From: a virus
Length of the DNA stretch: 64,000 nt
Direction: 5' to 3' (one strand)
IMG/VR virus record: IMGVR_UViG_3300026484_000308
Coordinates: 50,405-114,404 of that record
Part shown: positions 10,594 through 17,886 of the stretch, one piece after another
Layout of the letters: the number at the start of each line of letters is the position of its first letter
Numbering within the stretch: position 1 is the first letter of the stretch
Program-made: the position numbers and the translations under genes
The notes under the pieces: model-generated
Database searches by the model: none
The model's input: the letters and a program-made list of their open reading frames with translations, nothing else
Told to the model about the DNA's origin: nothing

Positions 10594-11562
10594 TTATATT
10601 TTGTGAATGTTTTTATTTTCTGCTCCAGAATAAGATAAAAAATTAAAGAATTTTTTACTTAATGTTGTATTTGTATCTTTATCATCAGTATTATTCTTTT
10701 GTAATTTATCCCAACCATCTATAAACGTATATTGCATATCCATAAATTTAAAATTTAAATTATATGTTACTGCTTTTGGGGAACCTCTATCGCCAATAAG
10801 ATTTTTAAATGGCATATTCATTGGCATTACTCCAAACAGTGCTATAATCCCTCTAAGATCAACTCCTTTAGAATCCAATAATGCTATCCAAATAGTATTA
10901 TTATATAAATTATCTATTAAATAATCTTCGGTTTCTAATTTTCCTAAAAATTTTTGTACCGTTGAGGAAGAACTATCTAAAAATAACCCTTCTCTTATTA
11001 AATCTATACTTTTATTCCAGGCTTCCATATATTTAAAAACCCCTAGTTCCTTATTATCTATAAAAGACATACTAAAATCAGAACCAACATAATCTCGTGT
11101 ATTTACAAATGAATTTTTTTGTCTTGTACTAATTGCCATATATTCTTTATTTGGTTCTGGTAATTGTATATCCGTAATAGTTTGGCTAAATTTTAAAAAG
11201 TTCTGAAATTTAGTTCCATACATATCATAATTTTTTAAATTTATATCGGATTTATTATTATTCATTATACTAATATAATCTTTTATCGTTTTTAGAGCGC
11301 TTGCTTCTGTATCAGATATGTTATCAATTTTACTCATATAATCTTTTAATATTTGCCACCAAGTCCCATGCTGTATAAATACTGCGTAATTTCCATTGAT
11401 GAATGGACTAAATTCTGAATAGTCTAAACCAAATGTTTTAGTAAGATTAGTTAAAAATGTTATAAGTTCTTCATCTTGTAATCCATAGCCACCGATATCT
11501 TTATCCGCTCGTAATTGACTTTCTACGTGTTGTTCCATAATATTTTTAAATGAAAAAGCCAT
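10594..11562 (-). CDS. Tail-tube-like baseplate protein (gp54/gp48 type)
   Basis: A 322-aa protein whose C-terminal half looks like a tail-tube fold. DFSMSFIDNKELGVFKYMEAW is followed by IIALFGVMPMNMPFKNLIG and AVTYNLNFKFMDMQ. This ending parallels that of the tail tube protein at 50452 (GVFPKTDLKSIYDS, then NIQYSFDGF). In T4 the baseplate proteins gp54 and gp48 share the tube fold and start tube polymerisation. Position immediately before the gp6-like wedge gene supports a baseplate job. The N-terminal about 150 residues are helical and unrecognised. Assignment to gp54 or gp48 in particular is inference. Confidence 0.5.
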   Translation of the reverse strand: MAFSFKNIMEQHVESQLRADKDIGGYGLQDEELITFLTNLTKTFGLDYSEFSPFINGNYAVFIQHGTWWQILKDYMSKIDNISDTEASALKTIKDYISIMNNNKSDINLKNYDMYGTKFQNFLKFSQTITDIQLPEPNKEYMAISTRQKNSFVNTRDYVGSDFSMSFIDNKELGVFKYMEAWNKSIDLIREGLFLDSSSSTVQKFLGKLETEDYLIDNLYNNTIWIALLDSKGVDLRGIIALFGVMPMNMPFKNLIGDRGSPKAVTYNLNFKFMDMQYTFIDGWDKLQKNNTDDKDTNTTLSKKFFNFLSYSGAENKNIHKI

Positions 11563-11645
11563 ATTATTTCCTTATTGATCTTACAGACCTTTTTAATTTG
11601 TATATTATCTTTGTTAATTCATTTTTATTAGTCCTTATTTTTAAA

Positions 11646-11681
11646 GACAGGAAAACGAAGAGGTTAAACCCTCTTCGTTTT
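11646..11681 (-). terminator. Intrinsic terminator with TGTC motif after nucleotide-sugar dehydrogenase gene
   Basis: A 12-bp perfect stem (11652-11663 with 11670-11681, loop of 6) contains the gene's TAA stop in its loop. On the minus strand it is followed by TTTTCCTGTCTTTAAAAATA. The TGTC motif (RC at 11646-11651) recurs after most other terminators in this window. Confidence 0.75.
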
Positions 11682-12656
11682 ATTATAACTAGATATATTT
11701 TCTAAATGATTTAAAGAATTTAAATCATTATTTTTTGGTAAATATTTTTTACCTTTTAAATTATATTGGGCTTGAATAAAATTATCCAAATCTTTTGGAA
11801 GACACTCTCCACCTACCCCAAGTTTTCCATCTTGAGCTATACTAAAAGTATTAAAACTATAAGCATGTTTTTTCTGATATTGATCAAATCTTCTAATATC
11901 TGTTTCAAATAAATCCGGAATAGTATTTAAAAATAAAAAGTGATTCATAAGTAACATGTTTCTAAAATATTTATATTCCATAACTTCGGTAAAAGTACCA
12001 GTACTGTAATATTGAATATCATATTTTAAAAATTTATTTAATACTTGGACAACTTTTTCAATGATAATTGGATCTCCACCAAATAATGGAATCTCAGTAC
12101 TAAAATCTTTTTCTGCGGTTCTAGCGTTTAAAAATTCAGGCCAAAAGATTAGATTAAAATTCTCTAATTTTAGTCCATATTTTTTAAGAAGTCTTTTTTC
12201 TAAAAGTTTTGGAAGTACCGTACTTTTAATTACTAGTATTCCTTTATAATTAAAATCATGATAAGCTTTAAGTAATTCGACCAAACCTTTTAAAGATTTC
12301 TTACTTCCGAATTTTTTAAAATTATTTTCTTTAGTTACTATATTTTCTTTATCTAATTTATCTGGAAAATAATCAGTGTTAATAGTAATGATATTTAAAT
12401 CCGTTTCTAATGTTTCCAAAAAATTATTAAGGTATTGCTTTTCCAATGAATAAATTTTTACATAATCTTTTAAAGTATTTTTTACATTTTTATAAATAGC
12501 TTGATTAACTATTCCAAAACCAACTAAACCAATTTTGGTTAATTTTGGATTTGATAAGTTTTCTGTTTCTTCAATAACTTTTACTAATTTATCCAAAGGT
12601 AATTCCATTTCGTAATCTAAATTATTAATTTCTTCTTCCATTTTTTGATAACTCAT
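11664..12656 (-). CDS. Nucleotide-sugar dehydrogenase (UDP-glucose/GDP-mannose dehydrogenase family), short form
   Basis: 330 aa. The NAD-binding Rossmann motif KIGLVGFGIVN lies near residues 41-51. Family landmarks then appear in order: IKSTVLPKL (STV-P motif), FWPEFLNARTAEKDF (normally NPEFL-EG-A--DF), EVMEYKYFRNMLLMN (the Lys/Asn substrate helix), and VGGECLPKD near 281-288 with the catalytic Cys at about 285. All catalytic elements are present, so it is probably active, oxidising a nucleotide sugar to the uronate with two NAD+. It is shorter than the usual 390-440 aa because the C-terminal domain that completes the sugar-nucleotide site is almost missing; the substrate is therefore uncertain. 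It follows thymidylate kinase and ends in a terminator hairpin. A role in glycan or surface modification is inference. Confidence 0.75.
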   Translation of the reverse strand: MSYQKMEEEINNLDYEMELPLDKLVKVIEETENLSNPKLTKIGLVGFGIVNQAIYKNVKNTLKDYVKIYSLEKQYLNNFLETLETDLNIITINTDYFPDKLDKENIVTKENNFKKFGSKKSLKGLVELLKAYHDFNYKGILVIKSTVLPKLLEKRLLKKYGLKLENFNLIFWPEFLNARTAEKDFSTEIPLFGGDPIIIEKVVQVLNKFLKYDIQYYSTGTFTEVMEYKYFRNMLLMNHFLFLNTIPDLFETDIRRFDQYQKKHAYSFNTFSIAQDGKLGVGGECLPKDLDNFIQAQYNLKGKKYLPKNNDLNSLNHLENISSYNKTKRV

Positions 12657-12665
12657 TTTGGTACC

Positions 12666-13280
12666 TTACAAAATAATATTTACATAATTCATAATTAAAT
12701 TATGAATTTCATTTATTTCTAACGTAGCGTCGATTACTAGAATATTGTGTCCGGATTCTTTTAGTTTTTCTATTTCTTGTAAATACTTTTCTCGAACTTC
12801 AGTTAACTTTTCTAAATTTTCATATCTTTCTATATTTGTAAGATCATTTTTATTACGTTTATGAATTCTTTTTAAACTATGAATAGGTCCCATATCTAAA
12901 AAAATAGTAAGATTTGGTTTTATTAATTCCTCGGTATTCATCTGTTTAGAATTATAAACTTTGGAACTTAAAGAATATCTAACACTTATATAATGTTTTT
13001 TATCTTCATTAATAATTTTATAAATACCATTGGTATTATTCCAAGTTTGATAGATTCTATCAGTATGCATTAAATATGATAAAAATAATTCTTCATTTTG
13101 TTGATACATACTTGGATTAATTAATTCTTCTCTAATTACTTCTTGTAACTTACCTTTTCTTGTTGGTGCATAACCAAGATAAGAATTTGGTAAAGCTGCT
13201 TGTAAAAGCGCGGCTTGCGTATCTTTCCCACTCGCATCCAGGCCTTCCAGTACTATAAATTTTCCATTTTTTTCTAACAT
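12666..13280 (-). CDS. tmk: Thymidylate kinase
   Basis: 204 aa, the normal size for dTMP kinase, which phosphorylates dTMP to dTDP for DNA synthesis. A Walker A loop GLDASGKDTQ (residues 13-22) is followed by the phage/bacterial TMK pattern: TRKGKLQEVIREEL, HTDRIYQTW (DR motif), VRYSLSSKVYN in place of the usual DRY-SS-AYQ, and a Walker-B-like TIFLDMGP. A lid region with HKRNKNDLTNIERYE follows. The DRY motif has Val for Asp. The start overlaps the end of the nuclease gene by 7 bp and the dehydrogenase gene starts 9 bp downstream, so the three are probably co-expressed. It is the only nucleotide-metabolism gene in this otherwise structural window. Confidence 0.85.
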   Translation of the reverse strand: MLEKNGKFIVLEGLDASGKDTQAALLQAALPNSYLGYAPTRKGKLQEVIREELINPSMYQQNEELFLSYLMHTDRIYQTWNNTNGIYKIINEDKKHYISVRYSLSSKVYNSKQMNTEELIKPNLTIFLDMGPIHSLKRIHKRNKNDLTNIERYENLEKLTEVREKYLQEIEKLKESGHNILVIDATLEINEIHNLIMNYVNIIL

Positions 13281-14167
13281 AATTTTTCCTTTAAAATTGT
13301 TTTAATATTATTTATTTCTTTATATGAAAGTCGAATAAGATTTATATTATTATTTTCGCAGTACTTATTTTTTATAAAATCTCTTTTCTTAGTTTTTTCA
13401 AAGGCCTCTTTACCACCAAAATAACGATAAGCTTTAAAATGTTGTTCTCCGTCATATTCAATGATAGTATTTAAATCTGGTAAATAAAAATCAAAGGGTA
13501 ATGGTAAAATATTTTTACAATCATTAAATTTATATTCTTGTGTAAAATTAATATTATTTTCTTCTAAAAATTTTCTAATAGCTTTTTCACCTTTTGAACT
13601 TTTACATATTGGACAACCAATACCAGACCAATGTGAACTAGATACCTGCCAAAAACTACCATGCTTTGGGCAAATAATTTCTACTTTTTTATCTTTTCCA
13701 AAATATTTCACTTTATCATAATTATATAAATTACCATGAATTTTTTTAAATTTTTGTATTACTTCGGAATCAGTTTTTTTAAAATTACCACCGCATTTTG
13801 GACATCCAGTACCTTTTTTATGATCATTTGGTTTCTGGAAAAAACTTCCATGTTTCGAGCAAATTATTTCTACCTTGACCATAGATGTGGAATATTTAAC
13901 TTTTGAATAATCGTATCTATCCCCATGAACTTTTTTAAAATCTATTATAGTTTCGGCTCTTGATTTATTTCTATTTTTTGAACATTTTGGGCAACCACAA
14001 TTTTTCCAATGATCCGAAGGGTTTTGGAAAAAACTTCCATGTTTCGAGCAAATTATTTCTACTTTTTTAAAAGTACCCTTATAATTAACCTTCGAATAAT
14101 TGTATTTATTTCCATGAACTTTTTTAAAGCGTTCTAGAACTTCTTCTTGTGTTAATTTTTTGGCCAT
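13274..14167 (-). CDS. Homing-endonuclease-like protein: three zinc-binding repeats plus PD-(D/E)xK nuclease
   Basis: 297 aa. Three tandem modules of about 60 aa (roughly residues 6-64, 68-127, 129-190) each read F-K-x-H-G-x-x-Y-x-Y-x-K-V, then VEIICSKHGSFFQ, then GCPKC. The C-x2-H and C-x2-C pairs suggest a treble-clef or zinc-ribbon DNA-binding unit. The C-terminal about 100 residues form a Vsr-like nuclease: EKAIRKFLEENNI, PFDFYLPDLNTIIEYDGEQH (Asp, Glu and His active-site-like residues), then RDFIKNKYC. This layout is known for free-standing phage homing nucleases. It is preceded by a palindromic repeat block and overlaps tmk. The target site is unknown; one possibility is that it mobilises this three-gene group (inference). 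Confidence 0.7.
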   Translation of the reverse strand: MAKKLTQEEVLERFKKVHGNKYNYSKVNYKGTFKKVEIICSKHGSFFQNPSDHWKNCGCPKCSKNRNKSRAETIIDFKKVHGDRYDYSKVKYSTSMVKVEIICSKHGSFFQKPNDHKKGTGCPKCGGNFKKTDSEVIQKFKKIHGNLYNYDKVKYFGKDKKVEIICPKHGSFWQVSSSHWSGIGCPICKSSKGEKAIRKFLEENNINFTQEYKFNDCKNILPLPFDFYLPDLNTIIEYDGEQHFKAYRYFGGKEAFEKTKKRDFIKNKYCENNNINLIRLSYKEINNIKTILKEKLC

Positions 14168-14204
14168 AAAATTTTTCCTTTAAATTACATGCGTTTTTAT
14201 CTAT

Positions 14205-14312
14205 AGATAACTATCAATGGTATAACCATGTATAGTTATCTGTATAGATAACTATATTACTATCAGTACCACGCACTATTAATAGATAACTATTAATAGT
14301 TATCTATTAATT
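14205..14312. repeat. Intergenic palindromic repeat block A
   Basis: The gap between the 409-aa gene and the nuclease gene is filled with ATAGATAACTAT/ATAGTTATCTAT elements. At 14279-14310 there is a perfect 32-bp palindrome (TTAATAGATAACTATT and its mirror), which may also terminate transcription. A stretch reading TACCACGCACTATTAATAG is shared with block D, and its reverse complement is in blocks E and F. Confidence 0.75.
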
Positions 14313-14322
14313 TTCCAAACTT

Positions 14323-15552
14323 TTAAATGCTTTTACAATTAAGGAATTTAATATAACTTAGAATACTAGTAATCATAATCTTACTATAACGATATTCATT
14401 TTGAGTACTAATATGTTTAGCATCTTCATTTGGGGCATGTAATACATTAATAGCAATACTAGTATTAAATTTTTTAAGTTTATCGAAGTACTCGTCTTTT
14501 CTAGAACTAGTAATTCTATTAGCTAAGACTTCCATATTCATATTACATAATTCTTCTTCTGATCTAAGTTTAAGACCATTTAAAAGCAATTCAATATAAT
14601 ATTTTAAATCTTCTTTATTATCATCATCGTCTAAGTAATTATCAATTTTTTGAATAACTTGATTACTTAAAAAGAATTTTTTATAAAGTGCATCTTTAAT
14701 AGGACTTTTCTCAATTACTCTAGTTTTTAATAAACCGTTTTTTATAATTTTATCAGAAAGTCTTTCTATAATATTATTAAAGTGTTCTTTCTTTTCAATC
14801 ATTTCACCTGAGTTTTCATAAGAAGTACTATGTAATTCATGAACTGATTCCGATTTACCAGATTCAACAGCTTTGTAATAATTAGTAGCAAGGTTTTTAA
14901 ATAGTTGGTTATAACGACTTCTAATAGTAGTAATAACTCTCTTTAAACCAGCGTAATGATGAACCGGATCATTAGCAATTTCTTTAGGATAATTGTTTTC
15001 TAGAGCAGGTAAAGTAACTTTCATAATATAATTTAATGGGCTACCAGCGCTTTTAAAGGAGTGGTTTCCCTGTAATTCATAGTTCATTACATATTGACTA
15101 ATCTTAGGATCACATATATTTGGAAAGAATCTAAGTTTGTAATAATTCCATATAAGAATACTCATAAGTAATAAAGCATATTGTCGAAGTTCCTCATCAT
15201 TATTATCTAGGCCTATAAGATAAGCTACACAAAGAGTCATATAATAATCTTTAGTATATACAATCGAACCTTTTAAAGAAAATTGTTCCATCTCGTGTTT
15301 AAGTTCTCTTTCGTTAATACCATAAAGTTTAAATAAAAGATTTGGTAATTTTTTAGAAACTGGGAAATAATCACAAAATGAAGTATGTTGCATACTATCT
15401 TGCATTACTTTATGACTAGCTAATTTTAAATAACCTTCTTTAAGTAATTGATAGGCATGCTTATCAGTTTTAAATTTATCTAAAAGTGCTACCATCGTAG
15501 GACTAAGTTTGGAACGATTAAGTGTCACTGGGCTTGATTTATAGTTTGACAT
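14323..15552 (-). CDS. Hypothetical protein, probable virion-associated (409 aa)
   Basis: I chose the ATG at 15552 (MSNYKSSPVTLNR), which has AAGG six bases upstream; an in-frame TTG two codons earlier lies within that spacer. The protein is helical and mostly soluble, with hydrophobic stretches (YALLLMSILIWNYY around residue 130) too short and mixed for a confident membrane segment. A charged linker occurs near residue 300 (NYLDDDDNKEDLKYY). No catalytic motif is visible. It sits in its own unit between a TGTC terminator upstream and repeat block A downstream. Not recognised. Confidence 0.6.
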   Translation of the reverse strand: MSNYKSSPVTLNRSKLSPTMVALLDKFKTDKHAYQLLKEGYLKLASHKVMQDSMQHTSFCDYFPVSKKLPNLLFKLYGINERELKHEMEQFSLKGSIVYTKDYYMTLCVAYLIGLDNNDEELRQYALLLMSILIWNYYKLRFFPNICDPKISQYVMNYELQGNHSFKSAGSPLNYIMKVTLPALENNYPKEIANDPVHHYAGLKRVITTIRSRYNQLFKNLATNYYKAVESGKSESVHELHSTSYENSGEMIEKKEHFNNIIERLSDKIIKNGLLKTRVIEKSPIKDALYKKFFLSNQVIQKIDNYLDDDDNKEDLKYYIELLLNGLKLRSEEELCNMNMEVLANRITSSRKDEYFDKLKKFNTSIAINVLHAPNEDAKHISTQNEYRYSKIMITSILSYIKFLNCKSI

Positions 15553-15613
15553 ATTCAACCTTTTTGTTTTGATGTTATTTTATTTATAATATCTCTTTGT
15601 TTAATATATCTAT

Positions 15614-15664
15614 ATAAGGTGAGTATAGTTATCTATTCATCTATATAGAAATTGTATAGATATA
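15614..15664. repeat. Short palindromic repeat block B
   Basis: Contains TATAGTTATCTATTCATCTATATAGA and TGTATAGATATA, a degenerate version of the palindromic elements in the other intergenic blocks. It lies between the terminator at 15677 and the start of the 409-aa gene. Confidence 0.45.
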
Positions 15665-15676
15665 CCTTTAAACTTC

Positions 15677-15714
15677 CACAGGAAATTATTGGAGAATTTC
15701 TTCTCCAATAATTT
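15677..15714 (-). terminator. Intrinsic terminator
   Basis: A 14-bp perfect stem (15683-15696 with 15701-15714) with a TTTC loop. On the minus strand it is followed by TTTCCTGTGG, a variant of the TGTC motif. It terminates the unit ending with the 217-aa gene. Confidence 0.75.
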
Positions 15715-15727
15715 ATGTTATATTATA

Positions 15728-16381
15728 TTATACTTTTTCAAATACTAAATCGTAAATAAATGAGTTAGAGAAACCATACTTAAAGGTTCCACCGTTACTA
15801 AATCGACTGATGCCGAAATCATTTTGTATTCCTAAATTTCCTAAAGTATCATTAAAAGTAATTGAATAACTTTCAATTGTTTCTTTATCTGAATGTATTC
15901 CAGATATTTCGGTACCACTTGTAACACTAACACCATTCACGAGAATTTCTTTAATGTATTCCGTTCCAGTAATATTAATTTCTTTAGAATTTGATAAATA
16001 ATAAGCTCTGACATACTTTCCATCTATAATGGTCACGAATACATAGTTGGCATCGTCTGTTCGGCTTCCTTTAAATTTGAAACTCACTTTATTAGCTTCT
16101 TTAATTAAATCTAAATCTTTCTTTAATATTCTGAAATTTGGAGTAATTTCATCTCTATGTTCATAAATAATATTTATCGAATCTAGTTCAATTTTTTTAA
16201 TTTCACATTTTTCCAATCTGTCCACAATTTTTACAAAGTTTTCTTGGATTGGTTCATTCCAATTCTCAGTTTTATTACCTATTAAATTAAGTCCTTGATA
16301 ATAAACTTTTTGCCAATCGGGAACTGTTAAAATAAGTCCATCTTTATTTACTACATCAAAAACGGTATTGTTTAAAGCCAT
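15728..16381 (-). CDS. Fibre-like protein with NWNEP anchor module (217 aa)
   Basis: The N-terminal about 60 residues contain YYQGLNLIGNKTENWNEPIQ and NFVKIVDRLEKCE. The 61-aa protein at 50200 has the same pattern (YKGIKLVGRDTPNWNEPFQ, NFIKLIDRIAVLE), so this is a shared attachment or trimerisation module. The C-terminal part is beta-rich (ADANYV-type strands: YVFVTIIDGKYVRAYYL, ISRFSNGGTFKYGFSNSFIY), fitting a small fibre head. ATG at 16381 with AAGGA upstream. It is bracketed by two hairpin terminators, so it may be separately transcribed. Function inferred from module sharing and beta content. Confidence 0.5.
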   Translation of the reverse strand: MALNNTVFDVVNKDGLILTVPDWQKVYYQGLNLIGNKTENWNEPIQENFVKIVDRLEKCEIKKIELDSINIIYEHRDEITPNFRILKKDLDLIKEANKVSFKFKGSRTDDANYVFVTIIDGKYVRAYYLSNSKEINITGTEYIKEILVNGVSVTSGTEISGIHSDKETIESYSITFNDTLGNLGIQNDFGISRFSNGGTFKYGFSNSFIYDLVFEKV

Positions 16382-16407
16382 TTTTAATCCTTTTTTATTT
16401 ATTTTTT

Positions 16408-16447
16408 GACGTAAGAATTACAAAAGTCTTGTTTAACTTTTGTAATT
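16408..16447 (-). terminator. Intrinsic terminator between 472-aa and 217-aa genes
   Basis: A 12-bp perfect stem (16416-16427 with 16436-16447) with an 8-nt loop. It is followed on the minus strand by CTTACGTCAAAAAATA, which keeps the GTC-A-rich pattern seen after the other terminators. Confidence 0.65.
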
Positions 16448-16451
16448 AATA

Positions 16452-17870
16452 TTAATTTTTCTTAGTTTCTATAAGTTCTTTTCCATTATCTTCGGCATCT
16501 TCTGCTTCCTTTGGATCTTCAACTTCTTTATCAACTTCAACTTCTTTATCAGTTTCAACTTCTTTATCAGCTTGTTCAATATCTTCTTTAGCTGCATCTT
16601 CCCCATCATGTAATTCTAATGAATCCATAACTTGATCATCTATATTAGCTTCGCCATCTGCTTCTATTTCTTCCTTAGCTTCTTCATCCGAAGGAATTAC
16701 TTCAGTAGCATCTTCGATATCGTCTTCGACACTTTGTTCGGCATCAACTTCGTTTGCCTCATCTTCAGCTGCCTCAGATTCATCATCTTTTAAAGCATCG
16801 CTATGATCACCTTTAAAATCTTCTGGTAATTCCCCATGATTTTCATCTTCGTCTGGAGTACCATCTTTATCTAAATCTTCTTTGACTTCAACTTTAGAAC
16901 AACCTGGAACATCTTCATCACCAGTAATAGAACATACTTTAGCAATCGCAGAATATTTTCCAGCATCGATATCATTATCTTCTCCAAGTTCTACATTTTT
17001 ATCAAATGTAGTACCAGAAAGTAAAGTAGTCAATGAATCAATTTTCTCATGTAGTTTATGGAGTAATTCTTCTGCGTTTCCTGGAATATCTTTATAATCC
17101 GGAGTCTGTGTATCTATAAAAGATTCTATTTTTTGTTGAGCCCCTTCTGGAAGCATAACATCCTTTAAATGGTCACCAAGAACATTATTAAAACCTAAAA
17201 CAGTTCCCATTTTAGCTGGATCAATTTCACCAACCTCTTCACCAAGACCTTTATCTACTGAAATTTTAATAATTTTTTTAACCGGTTCCATATTTTCTTC
17301 AAGTAATGTACCATTAAGTAGTTTAAGTCTAAAATTTTCTTCTAAAGAATTTTTAAATTTATTATCATAAATAGCAAATGCTTCTGATTCAGTTAAAGTA
17401 GTATCTAATGCTAAAGAAGTTAATCTGGGAGTAGTGTTAGTTTCTTTATAAAGATCAGCAGCAATTACTAAAGCTTCTTCAAGAATTCTATTATAAGTTT
17501 CTTTAGTTTCTTCGAATTTAAATCCTTCTTCAAGAGATTTTAAATAAGGAAGATCAATTCTAAATTTTTCTTTAAGTTTTTCTTCACTGTATTTATCAGT
17601 ACTTAAAAATGTTTTAGATTCTTCAATTTTTTGAAGTTTCTTAGCTTTATCAGCTGCACTAAAAATAAAATCTGGGTCAAATTTAGCTGATTTAGATTCT
17701 TCAAATTTTTGAACTTGAACAGATTCTTCTAAAACATTATTTTCTTTATCACCATCTTTAATTTTTTTAAGAGCGAGTCTAGAAGACTCCTCTATACTTT
17801 TACCGAAATTTAATAATTCATTTGAATTCAAATACGAATCCATATCTAAATTTAATTTTTTAGTTCTCAT
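16452..17870 (-). CDS. Acidic protein with Ca-binding-like loop (472 aa), possible prohead-core/internal protein
   Basis: The N-terminal 300 residues are helical and charged. The C-terminal third is extremely acidic, with many Asp/Glu/Ala and repeated EVETDKEVEVDKEVED-like units. At the junction is DLDKDGTPDEDENHG, a DxDxDGxxDxxE loop like those of EF-hand or thrombospondin type 3 calcium sites. Strong acidity and low complexity recall phage scaffolding or core proteins, but no family is recognised. It starts 16 bp after the 1031-aa gene and ends at a terminator. Role inferred, low certainty. Confidence 0.45.
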   Translation of the reverse strand: MRTKKLNLDMDSYLNSNELLNFGKSIEESSRLALKKIKDGDKENNVLEESVQVQKFEESKSAKFDPDFIFSAADKAKKLQKIEESKTFLSTDKYSEEKLKEKFRIDLPYLKSLEEGFKFEETKETYNRILEEALVIAADLYKETNTTPRLTSLALDTTLTESEAFAIYDNKFKNSLEENFRLKLLNGTLLEENMEPVKKIIKISVDKGLGEEVGEIDPAKMGTVLGFNNVLGDHLKDVMLPEGAQQKIESFIDTQTPDYKDIPGNAEELLHKLHEKIDSLTTLLSGTTFDKNVELGEDNDIDAGKYSAIAKVCSITGDEDVPGCSKVEVKEDLDKDGTPDEDENHGELPEDFKGDHSDALKDDESEAAEDEANEVDAEQSVEDDIEDATEVIPSDEEAKEEIEADGEANIDDQVMDSLELHDGEDAAKEDIEQADKEVETDKEVEVDKEVEDPKEAEDAEDNGKELIETKKN

Positions 17871-17886
17871 AAGTTTTCCTTAATTT

